Of a stretch of DNA of 23,048 nt, positions 1 to 5,880 are shown in pieces. The position numbers and the translations under genes are program-made. Origin of the DNA: CAYSRM01 sp964475205 (GTDB taxonomy: Bacteria > Verrucomicrobiota > Kiritimatiellia > UBA8416 > CAYSRM01). A model generated the notes under the pieces. It saw only the letters and a program-made list of their open reading frames with translations, was not told where the DNA came from and ran no database searches. Each line of letters starts with the position of its first letter. Position 1 is the stretch's first letter. Where the stretch lies: assembly GCA_964475205.1 (NCBI GenBank), contig CAYYVQ010000052.1:1-23048 (forward strand), in the 5' to 3' direction.

Positions 1-2
1 TA

Positions 3-299
3 ATGAAGTTTCTTAGTGTTAGAGATTTGCGCAGCAATTCGGCCCGCGTCTGGCGCGAGCTGCCTGAAGAAAAGGAAATGGTTGTCACTAGCAACGGACG
101 ACCCGTTGCCGTGCTGACAACGGTTGATGAAAGCAACGTCGAGCAATCGCTAGCCGCATGGCGAAAAGTCCGGGCAACCCAGGCCATTGCCACCATTCAA
201 CTAGAGTCCGTGCAGAAGGGCACGGACCGGATGTCGATGTGCGACATCGACTCTGAGATCAAGAAAGTCAGACAGGCACGACGGAAACGGGCAACATGA
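3..299 (+). CDS. Phd/YefM-like antitoxin of a PIN-toxin pair
   Basis: This 98-residue protein is the likely antitoxin of a type II toxin-antitoxin module. Its first ~50 residues fit the Phd/YefM fold that binds the operon's own operator: an opening MKFLSVRDLRSNSARVW, then a beta hairpin reading VVTSNGRPVAVL. The C-terminal half is charged and rich in Lys/Arg, as expected for the flexible part that would wrap the toxin. The stop codon overlaps the start of the PIN gene in an ATGA, so the two are translationally coupled. The gene begins at the window edge, so its promoter and ribosome binding site cannot be seen. The family call comes from the N-terminal pattern and the partner. The C-terminal half is not one I recognise. 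Confidence 0.72.
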   Translation: MKFLSVRDLRSNSARVWRELPEEKEMVVTSNGRPVAVLTTVDESNVEQSLAAWRKVRATQAIATIQLESVQKGTDRMSMCDIDSEIKKVRQARRKRAT

Positions 300-712
300 G
301 AATCGTGCTGGACACGAACGTGCTTGTCTCGGGACTGCTCACACCCTTTGGGATGTGTGGAGAGATCGTTCGCATGCTGACATCGGCTGAAATCGAACTC
401 TGCGTGGATGCACGAATTCTCCTTGAATACGACGACGTATTGCATCGACTCAAGTTCGATATCGATCCGCATAAAGTCGATGTCGTAATGGAGTACATTC
501 AGAACACCGCAGATTTTTATGCGACTTCACCACTCGACAGGCCTTTGCCTGACGAAGACGACAACCCGTTTCTGGAAGTTGCTCTGTCATCCGCTGCCGA
601 GTGTCTCGTCACCGGCAATCTGAAACATTTCCCGATGCGCTGCCGAGCCGGGGTACGGGTGCTGTTGCCAAAGCAATTCCTCGATGAGTTTAGGGAGCAC
701 AGAACAAGATGA
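296..712 (+). CDS. PIN-domain toxin (putative ribonuclease)
   Basis: This 138-residue PIN-domain protein belongs to the single-domain group often annotated as 'putative toxin-antitoxin system toxin component, PIN family'. PIN toxins are Mg2+-dependent endoribonucleases. The N-terminal MRIVLDTNVLVSGLL carries the first acidic metal ligand (D6) and the conserved Asn (N8). A second acidic patch follows at LLEYDDVL. A third, PDEDDNPFLEVALSS, contains the usual D-x-x-F/Y-E arrangement, followed by the LVTGNLKHF segment typical of the family. Length is normal and all acidic clusters are present, so it looks intact. It starts inside the stop codon of the upstream antitoxin gene (ATGA overlap). The substrate RNA cannot be read from sequence. 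Confidence 0.87.
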   Translation: MRIVLDTNVLVSGLLTPFGMCGEIVRMLTSAEIELCVDARILLEYDDVLHRLKFDIDPHKVDVVMEYIQNTADFYATSPLDRPLPDEDDNPFLEVALSSAAECLVTGNLKHFPMRCRAGVRVLLPKQFLDEFREHRTR

Positions 713-802
713 ATGCAGGCGACGGCAAATAGCCGCGCCTGATCCGCAACGTTCGATCAAGACATAATTGACTGTGCTTTCTGTTGCTGATAGTCTGTTT
801 GC

Positions 803-1057
803 GTGAGTCCAACGATATTCAAATGGAAGGGATACCGGTTTTACTTTTTCTCACGTGAAGAAACGCGTATGCATGTTCATGTTCTGTCTGCGGACGGCGA
901 GGCGAAGTTCTGGCTTGAACCGGATGTGGAGATTGCAAAGAACCACCATCTCACGACAAAGCAACTATCGCAGATTGAAACGGTAGTCAGGGAGAGAAAA
1001 AATGAAATCAGAAACGCTTGGCGTCAGTACTTCTTCGGCAGAAGTAACGAACGTTGA
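803..1057 (+). CDS. DUF4160 family protein
   Basis: This 84-residue protein of the DUF4160 family starts at a GTG. The family pattern is clear: SPTIFKWKGYRFYFFSREE, then the MHVHVLSADGEAKFWLEP block (typically '...PPHVHV...G.AKFWLEP'), and a C-terminal helix with the 'I...V..R..EI..AW' pattern. The family has no established biochemical function. Such genes are commonly found beside DUF2442 genes, as here, and the pair is often suspected to be a toxin-antitoxin-like module. That role is inference. The 3' end overlaps the DUF2442 gene by 56 bp in a different frame, which suggests coupled expression. A preceding 90-bp gap separates it from the PIN toxin. No clear ribosome binding site precedes the GTG, so the start is the least certain part. 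Confidence 0.75.
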   Translation: MSPTIFKWKGYRFYFFSREETRMHVHVLSADGEAKFWLEPDVEIAKNHHLTTKQLSQIETVVRERKNEIRNAWRQYFFGRSNER

Positions 1058-1262
1058 TACCCATGGGATTTGGGTGCTTGTCGGAGAGAAGGAATATTTT
1101 CTGCCCTATGACGACTTTCCTTGGTTCAGGAAGGCGAAGGTCGAAAACATCTTAAACCTTGAGCTTCACCACGGGGCGCATCTGTATTGGCCTGATCTCG
1201 ATGTCGACTTAAGCATCGACTCGCTGGAGCACCCGGAGAAATACCCCTTGGTCGCAGAGTGA
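1002..1262 (+). CDS. DUF2442 family protein
   Basis: This 86-residue protein of the DUF2442 family has the recognisable core 'ITNVDTHGIWVLVGEKEYFLPYDDFPWFRKA', followed by ILNLELHHGAHLYWPDLDVDLSIDSLEHPEKYPL. The pattern 'W..LD.DLS...L..P' near the end is diagnostic. Function is unknown. The family is small, probably cytosolic, and often paired with DUF4160. It begins with ATG inside the end of the upstream gene. The run GGGAGAG lies just upstream of this ATG, inside the DUF4160 reading frame, and serves as a ribosome binding site. A hairpin begins about 20 bp after the stop and could end the transcript. Confidence 0.82.
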   Translation: MKSETLGVSTSSAEVTNVDTHGIWVLVGEKEYFLPYDDFPWFRKAKVENILNLELHHGAHLYWPDLDVDLSIDSLEHPEKYPLVAE

Positions 1263-1282
1263 TGATCCAGCACCTGCATGTG

Positions 1283-1309
1283 ATTTTCAAAACCGCCGGT
1301 TTTAAAAAT
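1283..1309 (+). terminator. Terminator-like hairpin after the DUF2442 gene
   Basis: ATTTTCAAAACC (1283-1294), a 3-nt loop GCC, then GGTTTTAAAAAT (1298-1309) form a 12-bp stem with a single C/A mismatch. It lies 20 bp past the DUF2442 stop. There is no separate downstream T tract; the T run is inside the descending arm. It may therefore be a weak or bidirectional terminator. It ends 15 bp before the 5' end of the group II intron, which matters because group IIC introns home downstream of such hairpins. Confidence 0.5.
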
Positions 1310-1485
1310 ACATGAGGTTCACGTGTGTGCCGGGCATGGCACGTAACTTGTGAGGTGCAAGTCCTCACGTCAGGTATAGGAGAAGCCGAAGGGAAACGAA
1401 AGGACAACTGCGTCACCGCGAGGCGGGGTGGAGAGGAAGTCCAACGCGAAAATGCGGGGCGATGAACAAGGACCGGATATGAGGT

Positions 1486-2240
1486 GTGGTACACTCGGGA
1501 CCAGCGGGCACGTACAACCTGGGAACTGAAAATCCAACAGTGGACCAACAGCCGATGGAGCAGATCTTTGCCCCATCGAACTTGCGCGACGCGCTCAAAC
1601 GCGTACAGCGCAACGCAGGAGGACCGGGCGTCGACGGCATGAAGGTCGAAGAACTGTCCGTCTTCCTGAAGGAGCACTGGCCGACACTGCGCGAGCAGCT
1701 ACTGGCCGGAACCTACCGTCCCGCCCCCGTGCGAATGTGTAAACTGCCCAAGCCGGGAGGCGGCAAGCGTATGCTGGGAATTCCCACCGTACTCGACCGC
1801 TTCATCCAGCAGGCGGTGCTACAGGTGTTACAACCGCAATGGGACCGGACGTTATCGGAAGGTAGCTTCGGCTTCCGCNNNNNNNNNNNNNNNNNNNNNN
1901 NNNNNNNNNNNNNNNNNNNNNNNNNNNNNNNNNNNNNNNNNNNNNNNNNNNNNNNNNNNNNNNNNNNNNNNNNNNNNNCAGGCAATCGCCCGCACACATG
2001 AATACTACCGCGATGGTTGCCGATGGGGCGTGGACCTTGATCTGGAGAAATTCTTCGACCGGGTCAACCACGACAAACTGATGGCTCTGGTAGAAAAGCG
2101 AGTGACCGACTGGCGGTTCAGACGTCTGATCCGGCGCTACCTGCAAGCAGGAATGCGCGCCGGAAAGATCTACATCCCGCGGGGAGAAGGAACGCCGAGA
2201 GCTTCGATTCGCCCGCTACGCCGACGACTGCAACATCATG
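1486..2240 (+). pseudogene. ltrA: Group II intron reverse transcriptase/maturase, broken
   Basis: These are remains of an LtrA-type reverse transcriptase. Segment 1 (frame of 1486; possible starts GTG 1486 or ATG 1555) has the N-terminal NLRDALKRVQRNAGGPGVDG and the RT1-RT2 region LGIPTVLDRFIQQAVLQVLQ, ending at SFGFR. After the N run, segment 2 (frame of 1979) continues with QAIARTHEYY and VDLDLEKFFDRVNHDKL, then reaches GEGTP at 2197. There the frame changes: from 2196 the frame reads RELRFARYADDCNI, containing the catalytic YADD box at 2217-2228. So a stretch that normally holds QGGPLSP and the following helix is deleted, and the frame is shifted. After 2240 the protein stops matching. The X/maturase domain is missing. 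The N run also changes the frame nominally, but its length is arbitrary. Confidence 0.85.
1879..1978. other. Assembly gap (100 N)
   Basis: Exactly 100 N, the conventional filler for a gap of unknown size. The protein on the two sides reads SFGFR, then QAIARTHEYY. In intact LtrA-type proteins these are separated only by a short stretch like PGRSAH. The true missing sequence may therefore be only about 18-21 nt, not 100. Gaps inside introns usually mean a repeated element collapsed during assembly. Confidence 0.95.
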
Positions 2241-2250
2241 CCAGGTGTTG

Positions 2251-2289
2251 CGGGAGGAGGGGGCTCGTGAGAGCCATCCCTATCCCGAT
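2251..2289 (+). ncRNA. Group II intron domain VI hairpin and 3' end
   Basis: GGCTC (2262-2266), the GNRA-type tetraloop GTGA and GAGCC (2271-2275) form the tip. Lower down, G-rich and C-rich strands (GGGAGGAGGG against ATCCCTATCCC) pair around it. The A at 2282, set 7 nt before the end in CTATCCCGAT, is in the right place for the branch-point adenosine. The catalytic domain V that should come just before it was not found. Confidence 0.6.
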
Positions 2290-2310
2290 TAGGCCTCAGA
2301 AAGAAGAGGA

Positions 2311-2337
2311 TTGACAACATAAGTCGTAAGTCATAAT
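2311..2337 (+). promoter_or_regulatory. Candidate promoter of the RHH/MazF pair
   Basis: TTGACA at 2311-2316 and CATAAT at 2332-2337 are separated by 15 bp, which is short. The likely transcription start falls within a few bases of the antitoxin ATG at 2346, so the message would be leaderless or nearly so. The direct repeat TAAGTC lies twice between the boxes and could be an operator half-site pair for the RHH antitoxin. It begins only 21 bp after the intron's 3' end. Confidence 0.42.
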
Positions 2338-2345
2338 GTTGCAGT

Positions 2346-2564
2346 ATGAGAATAACACTATCCATACCCGATGTTGTGGCGCACCGATTTCAGGCGGCTG
2401 TTCCAGCCCGTCAGCGATCGCGCCTTGTCACCCGTCTGCTCCAACATGAGCTGTCAGAACGAGATAATTCTCTGGCATCAGCATGTCGCGCTGCGAATCG
2501 CGACAAGGCACTGGTGCGAGAGGTTGATGAATGGCAGTCTTTCGACGACGGGATTCAGGAATGA
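2346..2564 (+). CDS. Ribbon-helix-helix antitoxin of a MazF toxin
   Basis: This 72-residue protein is the probable antitoxin for the MazF encoded next. The N-terminal MRITLSIPDVVAHRF has the alternating pattern of an RHH DNA-binding strand plus helix, and SRLVTRLLQHEL would be the second helix. The C-terminal DEWQSFDDGIQE resembles the acidic, tryptophan-containing tails that insert into MazF-type toxins. Its stop overlaps the toxin start in an ATGA. No ribosome binding site is visible, and the gene sits only 8 bp from a possible -10 box, consistent with a leaderless transcript. A second reading frame over the same stretch (2371-2589) has no recognisable content. The assignment rests on fold pattern plus partner. 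Confidence 0.72.
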   Translation: MRITLSIPDVVAHRFQAAVPARQRSRLVTRLLQHELSERDNSLASACRAANRDKALVREVDEWQSFDDGIQE

Positions 2565-2899
2565 CAGACAGATCCATCAATCGTGGTGATATTTGGTGGG
2601 TCAGCCTTGATCCCGCACAGGGATCTGAAATCAAGAAGACGCGACCGTGTGTCGTGCTCACGCACGACGCCCTAAACCGGCTTCGTCGCACTGTAGTCGT
2701 TGTTCCCCTTTCGACCGCCGCCAAACCACACCCACCGATCACAGTCCCAGTTACGTGCGAAGGGGCCACTGCTGTTGCCATGGTTGACCAGATTCGAGCC
2801 GTTGCCAAGCACAGGCTCAAATCCAAAGTCGAAAGTCTTTCCGTCGACGAACTTGTAGAGGTTTGTCAAGCCGTCTCTGCAATACTTGAACTAGGATAA
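2561..2899 (+). CDS. mazF: MazF/PemK family mRNA interferase
   Basis: This 112-residue toxin is expected to cleave mRNA at short sequence motifs. Conserved features are the N-terminal INRGDIWWVSLDPAQGSEIKKTRP block, with the R-G-D/E-I-W strand and the G-S-E-x-x-K-T-R-P loop that carries the catalytic Arg. The VVVVPLSTAA strand and the AMVDQIRAVAKHRL segment (the 'D.IR.v...R' motif) follow. Length is normal and nothing is missing. The start at ATG 2561 is chosen over a longer reading because it gives MTDRSINRGDIWW and a 4-bp ATGA overlap with the antitoxin stop, the standard arrangement for this family. A hairpin lies 15 bp after the stop. Confidence 0.93.
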   Translation: MTDRSINRGDIWWVSLDPAQGSEIKKTRPCVVLTHDALNRLRRTVVVVPLSTAAKPHPPITVPVTCEGATAVAMVDQIRAVAKHRLKSKVESLSVDELVEVCQAVSAILELG

Positions 2900-2914
2900 T
2901 CAAGGCACAACCAA

Positions 2915-2955
2915 GGGTTCCACTTTATCGCACGTTCCGCGCGAAAAGTGAACCC
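2915..2955 (+). terminator. Hairpin after mazF, possible terminator
   Basis: GGGTTC-c-ACTTT-a-TCGC (2915-2931) pairs with GCGA-AAAGT-GAACCC (2941-2955), two bulged bases on the left arm, with a loop of about 9 nt. It begins 15 bp after the mazF stop. There is no T tract, so it may act as an RNA-stabilising hairpin or be a small dispersed repeat rather than a rho-independent terminator. Confidence 0.42.
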
Positions 2956-3203
2956 AGACGTCGAAGGCAGAAGCAGTGACTCTCGCAGAGGCGCAAAGAT
3001 CGCAAAGATGGAGGAGAATACCATAGGCAAAAAATTATGGACATGATGAAGCGTGGCATTACCCGAACCGTCAATGGCCTCCCCGAGTAGGAGTTCCCTT
3101 GGCGATTCTGGCGGCTAAGCGAGAGAAGATCCGTATTCGAACCAGTCCATGCACCAGACGGCCTACGCTGCGCTTCACCCGCTGGTGATGGTGTCGTTCG
3201 GAA

Positions 3204-3223
3204 TCTAGGCCCAAAATAAGCGA
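3204..3223 (+). repeat. 20-bp dispersed repeat, copy 1
   Basis: TCTAGGCCCAAAATAAGCGA. It matches 18/20 with the inverted copy at 3369-3388 and 18/20 with the direct copy at 22988-23007. Confidence 0.75.
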
Positions 3224-3368
3224 GTCTTCCTGCTGCGAGCACACCATCACCCACCGATTCTGTTTGTCTTCCCGCTCTCAACGCGGCAATCTCTTTGTAT
3301 ATCAGTAACACGAAGGCGTCTGCTTCCTTGACCGGCTCCTACTGTTGCGTTGGCTAATGGCTGTCAGG

Positions 3369-3388
3369 TCGCTTATTTCGGGTCTAGA
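3369..3388 (-). repeat. 20-bp dispersed repeat, copy 2 (inverted)
   Basis: On the minus strand this reads TCTAGACCCGAAATAAGCGA. Copies 1 and 2 face each other across about 145 bp and could be the ends of a small non-autonomous element. Copy 2 ends just upstream of the truncated sulfatase ATG. Confidence 0.75.
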
Positions 3389-3400
3389 AAAAGGCAGACA

Positions 3401-3853
3401 ATGAAGAAACCGAATCTACTTTTTGTATTCCCAGATCAGATGCGTGGATCGGTGATGGGATTCCTCGGCGAGGAGCCTGTTTGTACACCCAATCTTGATC
3501 GTTTTGCAACCCAGAAACTTGTGCTCGACAGCGTCTCAGCGACGTATCCCGTCTGCAGCCCGTTCCGCGCCCATGACGGTTCAGAAAGCTCGAATACAGG
3601 CAAGGTTATGTCTGGTGTAGCGGACACGGAGCTGCGCATTCAGAATGTGACGCTGAAGGACAAAGACCGGTTGGAGATCCGATGGTCTATCTCAGATGAG
3701 ACGGTTATCATTGAAGCGGCAACATCGCTTCACAGCACCAATTTGCTGCCGGTAGCTGGACCGTTCTTGAATGAGGATATCATAACCAATTTTGTGATCG
3801 ATGCTTTGTCGGATCCGTCCCGGTTCTTCCGGGTCAGAGTAGAAGAAGAGTAG
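3401..3853 (+). pseudogene. Truncated sulfatase fused to an unrelated C-terminal tail
   Basis: Residues 1-57 are the start of a sulfatase/alkaline-phosphatase superfamily enzyme. LLFVFPDQMR is the first metal-binding strand, PNLDRFA the next conserved piece, and YPVCSPFRA the formylglycine motif C-x-P-x-R (C52, R56). Immediately after this motif the sequence switches in frame to material with no sulfatase character. The last ~75 residues (LRIQNVTLKDKDRLEIRW ... SDPSRFFRVRVEEE) look like the C-terminal beta domain of large secreted proteins of this lineage, which often end in 'P.RFFRVR'. At 150 residues against roughly 450-550 for the family, it cannot be an active sulfatase. The best explanation is a deletion that joined the head of one gene to the tail of another. 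It may still be transcribed. Confidence 0.72.
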
Positions 3854-3928
3854 AAAAGCGGTGTACTATCAAATGTCTCCTCTTCGGGTGCATAATTTAA
3901 GGTCCGACAGACTCCCAGGAATAAGTTG

Positions 3929-5341
3929 TTATCCGGACATTGTAGGCATGTCAGCAAGATCATAATAAGCGATGATGTAGGGATAGCTTGCGTCGTATTC
4001 TGTCAGAGGTTCAGGATTTTTGCAGAAACCGGCCTCGCGAATCTCCGTTCCGACCCGGTCAAGCCGGCGATCCCCGAAAGCGCGCCGGAATTCTTCTGCC
4101 TCGGCTTCAATTTCGGCGGCTATCTCCGGATGTTTTCCGTAAAGGTTATTGGTTTCGCCTATATCATCACGCAGATTATAAAGTTCCGGAGATACCTCCT
4201 TTTCCCCGTTCTTTTCCGATCGCCAGGCAGCTTTCCAGAAGTGCAGTTTCCAGTCGCCCTTGCGAACTGCTTCAAGGTTGGCTCTTCGATAATATGCAAA
4301 AACATTGCGCCTGGTTGGTTTTCCCTCAAGGATCGTCTCAGTCAGAGATATGGTGTCGAGTTTCCTGTCAGCAGGCAGCGGCGTACCGGCAATTTCACTG
4401 AGAGTGGCAAAGAAATCAATGGATGAGGCAATGCCCTCGCAGGTTGCGCCTTCAGCAATTTTCCCTGGCCAGCGCATGATACATGGAACCCGTTGGCCGC
4501 CTTCCCATGTTTGCCCCTTGGTGCCGCGCAGCGGCGCGTTGCTGCCGCCCTCATCACGGGCTCGAGAGCCGTTATCAGACGTAAAAATAACCAGTGTGTT
4601 GTTCTTGATACCAAGCCGTTTCAATTCAGTGTCAATCATTCCCATTGCCCAGTCAATGCAGGCGACAGCGCCGCCGTATGCGCCATTACGTGAAATATCA
4701 AGAAACTGTTTTGGAATAAACAGGGGAACGTGAACATACATGTGGGCAAGATATAAAAAGAAAGGATTGTTTCGTTTACGTCGGATGAATTGAAGAGATT
4801 CGTCCACATACCGTTCCGTAATTCCGCGTTGATCCGGTTGCTGCTGTATGACTTCATCATTTCGCAGAAGGGGAAGAGGGGGCCGTTCAAGCCGCTGCTC
4901 GACCTGGCGGCCCATGTCATTGCTATATGGAATCCCGAAATATTCGTCAAATCCGTAGTTTGACGGCAGAAACTCAGACTGATCGCCACAGTGCCATTTG
5001 CCGATTATCTTTGTATCGTACCCGGCTTGCTTCAATTGCGAGGCAATCGTTGACTCAGCGGGATTCAGTCCCTGTGCCTGCCCAGGAAACAGCACCTCGT
5101 AGTTTGCCAGTCCTATACGCTGCGCATAACAGCCTGTCAGCATTGACGCGCGTGAAGCAGAGCATACCGGTGAGGCCATGTAAAAATCAGTAAATCGCGT
5201 CCCCTCTGCGGCGAGTCGGTCAAGGTGCGGCGTATCATTCCGTGTGGATCCATAGCATGCCAGGTCGCCAAAGCCAAGGTCATCGCAATTGATCAGGATT
5301 ACATTGGGTTGCGTTGTTTTCATATTGTTGTTGTTTACCAT
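3929..5341 (-). CDS. Arylsulfatase-type sulfatase
   Basis: This 470-residue sulfatase should hydrolyse sulfate esters of an unidentified substrate, perhaps algal or host polysaccharide. It has the metal-binding start NVILINCDDLGFGDLACYG (D20, D21) and the formylglycine motif CSASRASMLTG, with C60 as the residue to be converted. Further landmarks are KIIGKWHCG, the VIFTSDNGSR metal site, PLRGTKGQTWEGGQRVPCIMRWPG and the C-terminal domain. Length is normal. I chose the ATG at 5341 because AAGGG lies about 8 bp upstream and the protein then starts just before the catalytic domain. A longer frame back to 5488 adds only residues without family character. With this start there is no signal peptide, unusual for a sulfatase, so it may act in the cytoplasm. 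It runs opposite to the truncated sulfatase nearby. Confidence 0.93.
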   Translation of the reverse strand: MVNNNNMKTTQPNVILINCDDLGFGDLACYGSTRNDTPHLDRLAAEGTRFTDFYMASPVCSASRASMLTGCYAQRIGLANYEVLFPGQAQGLNPAESTIASQLKQAGYDTKIIGKWHCGDQSEFLPSNYGFDEYFGIPYSNDMGRQVEQRLERPPLPLLRNDEVIQQQPDQRGITERYVDESLQFIRRKRNNPFFLYLAHMYVHVPLFIPKQFLDISRNGAYGGAVACIDWAMGMIDTELKRLGIKNNTLVIFTSDNGSRARDEGGSNAPLRGTKGQTWEGGQRVPCIMRWPGKIAEGATCEGIASSIDFFATLSEIAGTPLPADRKLDTISLTETILEGKPTRRNVFAYYRRANLEAVRKGDWKLHFWKAAWRSEKNGEKEVSPELYNLRDDIGETNNLYGKHPEIAAEIEAEAEEFRRAFGDRRLDRVGTEIREAGFCKNPEPLTEYDASYPYIIAYYDLADMPTMSG

Positions 5342-5481
5342 GTCATGCCCTTTATTTAAAATAATTTTTAGCCAGAACGTAAAAAAATTTTGCTGCGCGG
5401 CGCGAATTGGTGAAATGCCGAAGCATGCGCATTGATATGCTTGACGGTGAATATAAGCTTCACCTGCCCGTGTTCGTAAAA

Positions 5482-5513
5482 TTGTCAAAAGTTCAAAGAT
5501 TGAAACTTGACAA
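5482..5513. promoter_or_regulatory. Inverted repeat, candidate operator
   Basis: TTGTCAAAAGTTCAA (5482-5496) and TTGAAACTTGACAA (5500-5513) are imperfect inverted copies around a 3-nt centre. Both ends read TTGACAA outward, giving a -35-like hexamer on each strand. The position between divergent genes suits a regulator site. Confidence 0.4.
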
Positions 5514-5537
5514 TCATGTAGGACGAAAGAGTATAGT
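5507..5537 (+). promoter_or_regulatory. Candidate plus-strand promoter
   Basis: TTGACA (5507-5512) is a perfect -35 box. TATAGT (5532-5537) is one base from the -10 consensus, at a long 19-bp spacing. Transcription from here would give the HU/PAS pair a leader of about 340 nt, or a separate small RNA. Confidence 0.35.
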
Positions 5538-5874
5538 AACCATCAGCGAGTGTTGTCTGCTGAAGCAGTTATGGAATGCCGACTTCCACGGATTAGTTCA
5601 GTGTGCATATCGTATGAACATTGCCCGCAGTTAATCTTAATACTGTTTACGGTTCATTGCTTGCAGCTTCAGGCTATTCGTCACAGGCAGGAAACTTGCT
5701 GTGTTTTTGCCCGCCTTGGGATGGTAGGTTGAGTTTTGTACGCTGTGAACGGGTGCAACATGCAGGTTAACCCCGAAAGACGGGCCGAGTTGAACCGCTG
5801 TGCCATTCATCTATGGCAAGTAAGGCACAACAAAGAAAGCCCGGGCCGTTGCGGGCGTGTCGGGCTGCAATGTC

Positions 5875-5880
5875 AGGAGG
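5875..5880 (+). promoter_or_regulatory. Ribosome binding site that fixes the HU-protein start
   Basis: AGGAGG, 7 bp before ATG 5888. This is the strongest Shine-Dalgarno in the window. It selects 5888 over the in-frame ATG at 5813, which would add a 25-residue stretch without family character. Confidence 0.8.

Larger units (their letters stand above)
1325..2289 (+). mobile_element. Degenerate group II intron
   Basis: The 5' end GTGTGCCGGGCATGG fits the GUGYG consensus of group II introns. It is followed by the hairpin-rich domain I leader, including TTGTGAGGTGCAAGTCCTCACG. An intron-encoded reverse transcriptase starts inside domain I-IV. The 3' end is a domain VI hairpin closed by a GTGA tetraloop, with an unpaired A at 2282 followed by TCCCGAT, so the last intron base is about 2289 (AY end). 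Two deletions and an assembly gap lie in between. The second deletion removes the end of the RT, the maturase domain and the place where catalytic domain V should be. As assembled it cannot self-splice. Exact boundaries are inferred from consensus ends. Subclass is uncertain; insertion just past a hairpin favours IIC. Confidence 0.8.
2956..3400. other. Non-coding repeat-rich stretch
   Basis: I see no convincing gene here. Around 2979-3011 there is a phrase built on GCAGAGGCGCAAAGATCGC, resembling the low-complexity intergenic phrases scattered through many bacterial genomes. GGTGATGGTGT (3184-3194) and ACACCATCACC (3241-3251) are a perfect 11-bp inverted repeat with one copy of the 20-bp TCTAG...GCGA repeat between them. 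A second, inverted copy of that repeat ends 12 bp before the sulfatase-fragment ATG. The overlapping open frames in this stretch have no recognisable domains. Confidence 0.55.

Noticed and set aside
1126..1677. 183-codon minus-strand open frame
   Set aside because: It crosses the DUF2442 gene, the hairpin and the intron leader, is rich in Arg/Ser/Cys, and has no domain. It is a shadow of the intron and gene on the plus strand.
5342..5488. Longer N-terminus for the sulfatase
   Set aside because: The added 49 residues lack sulfatase or convincing signal-peptide character, and a good ribosome binding site supports the ATG at 5341.
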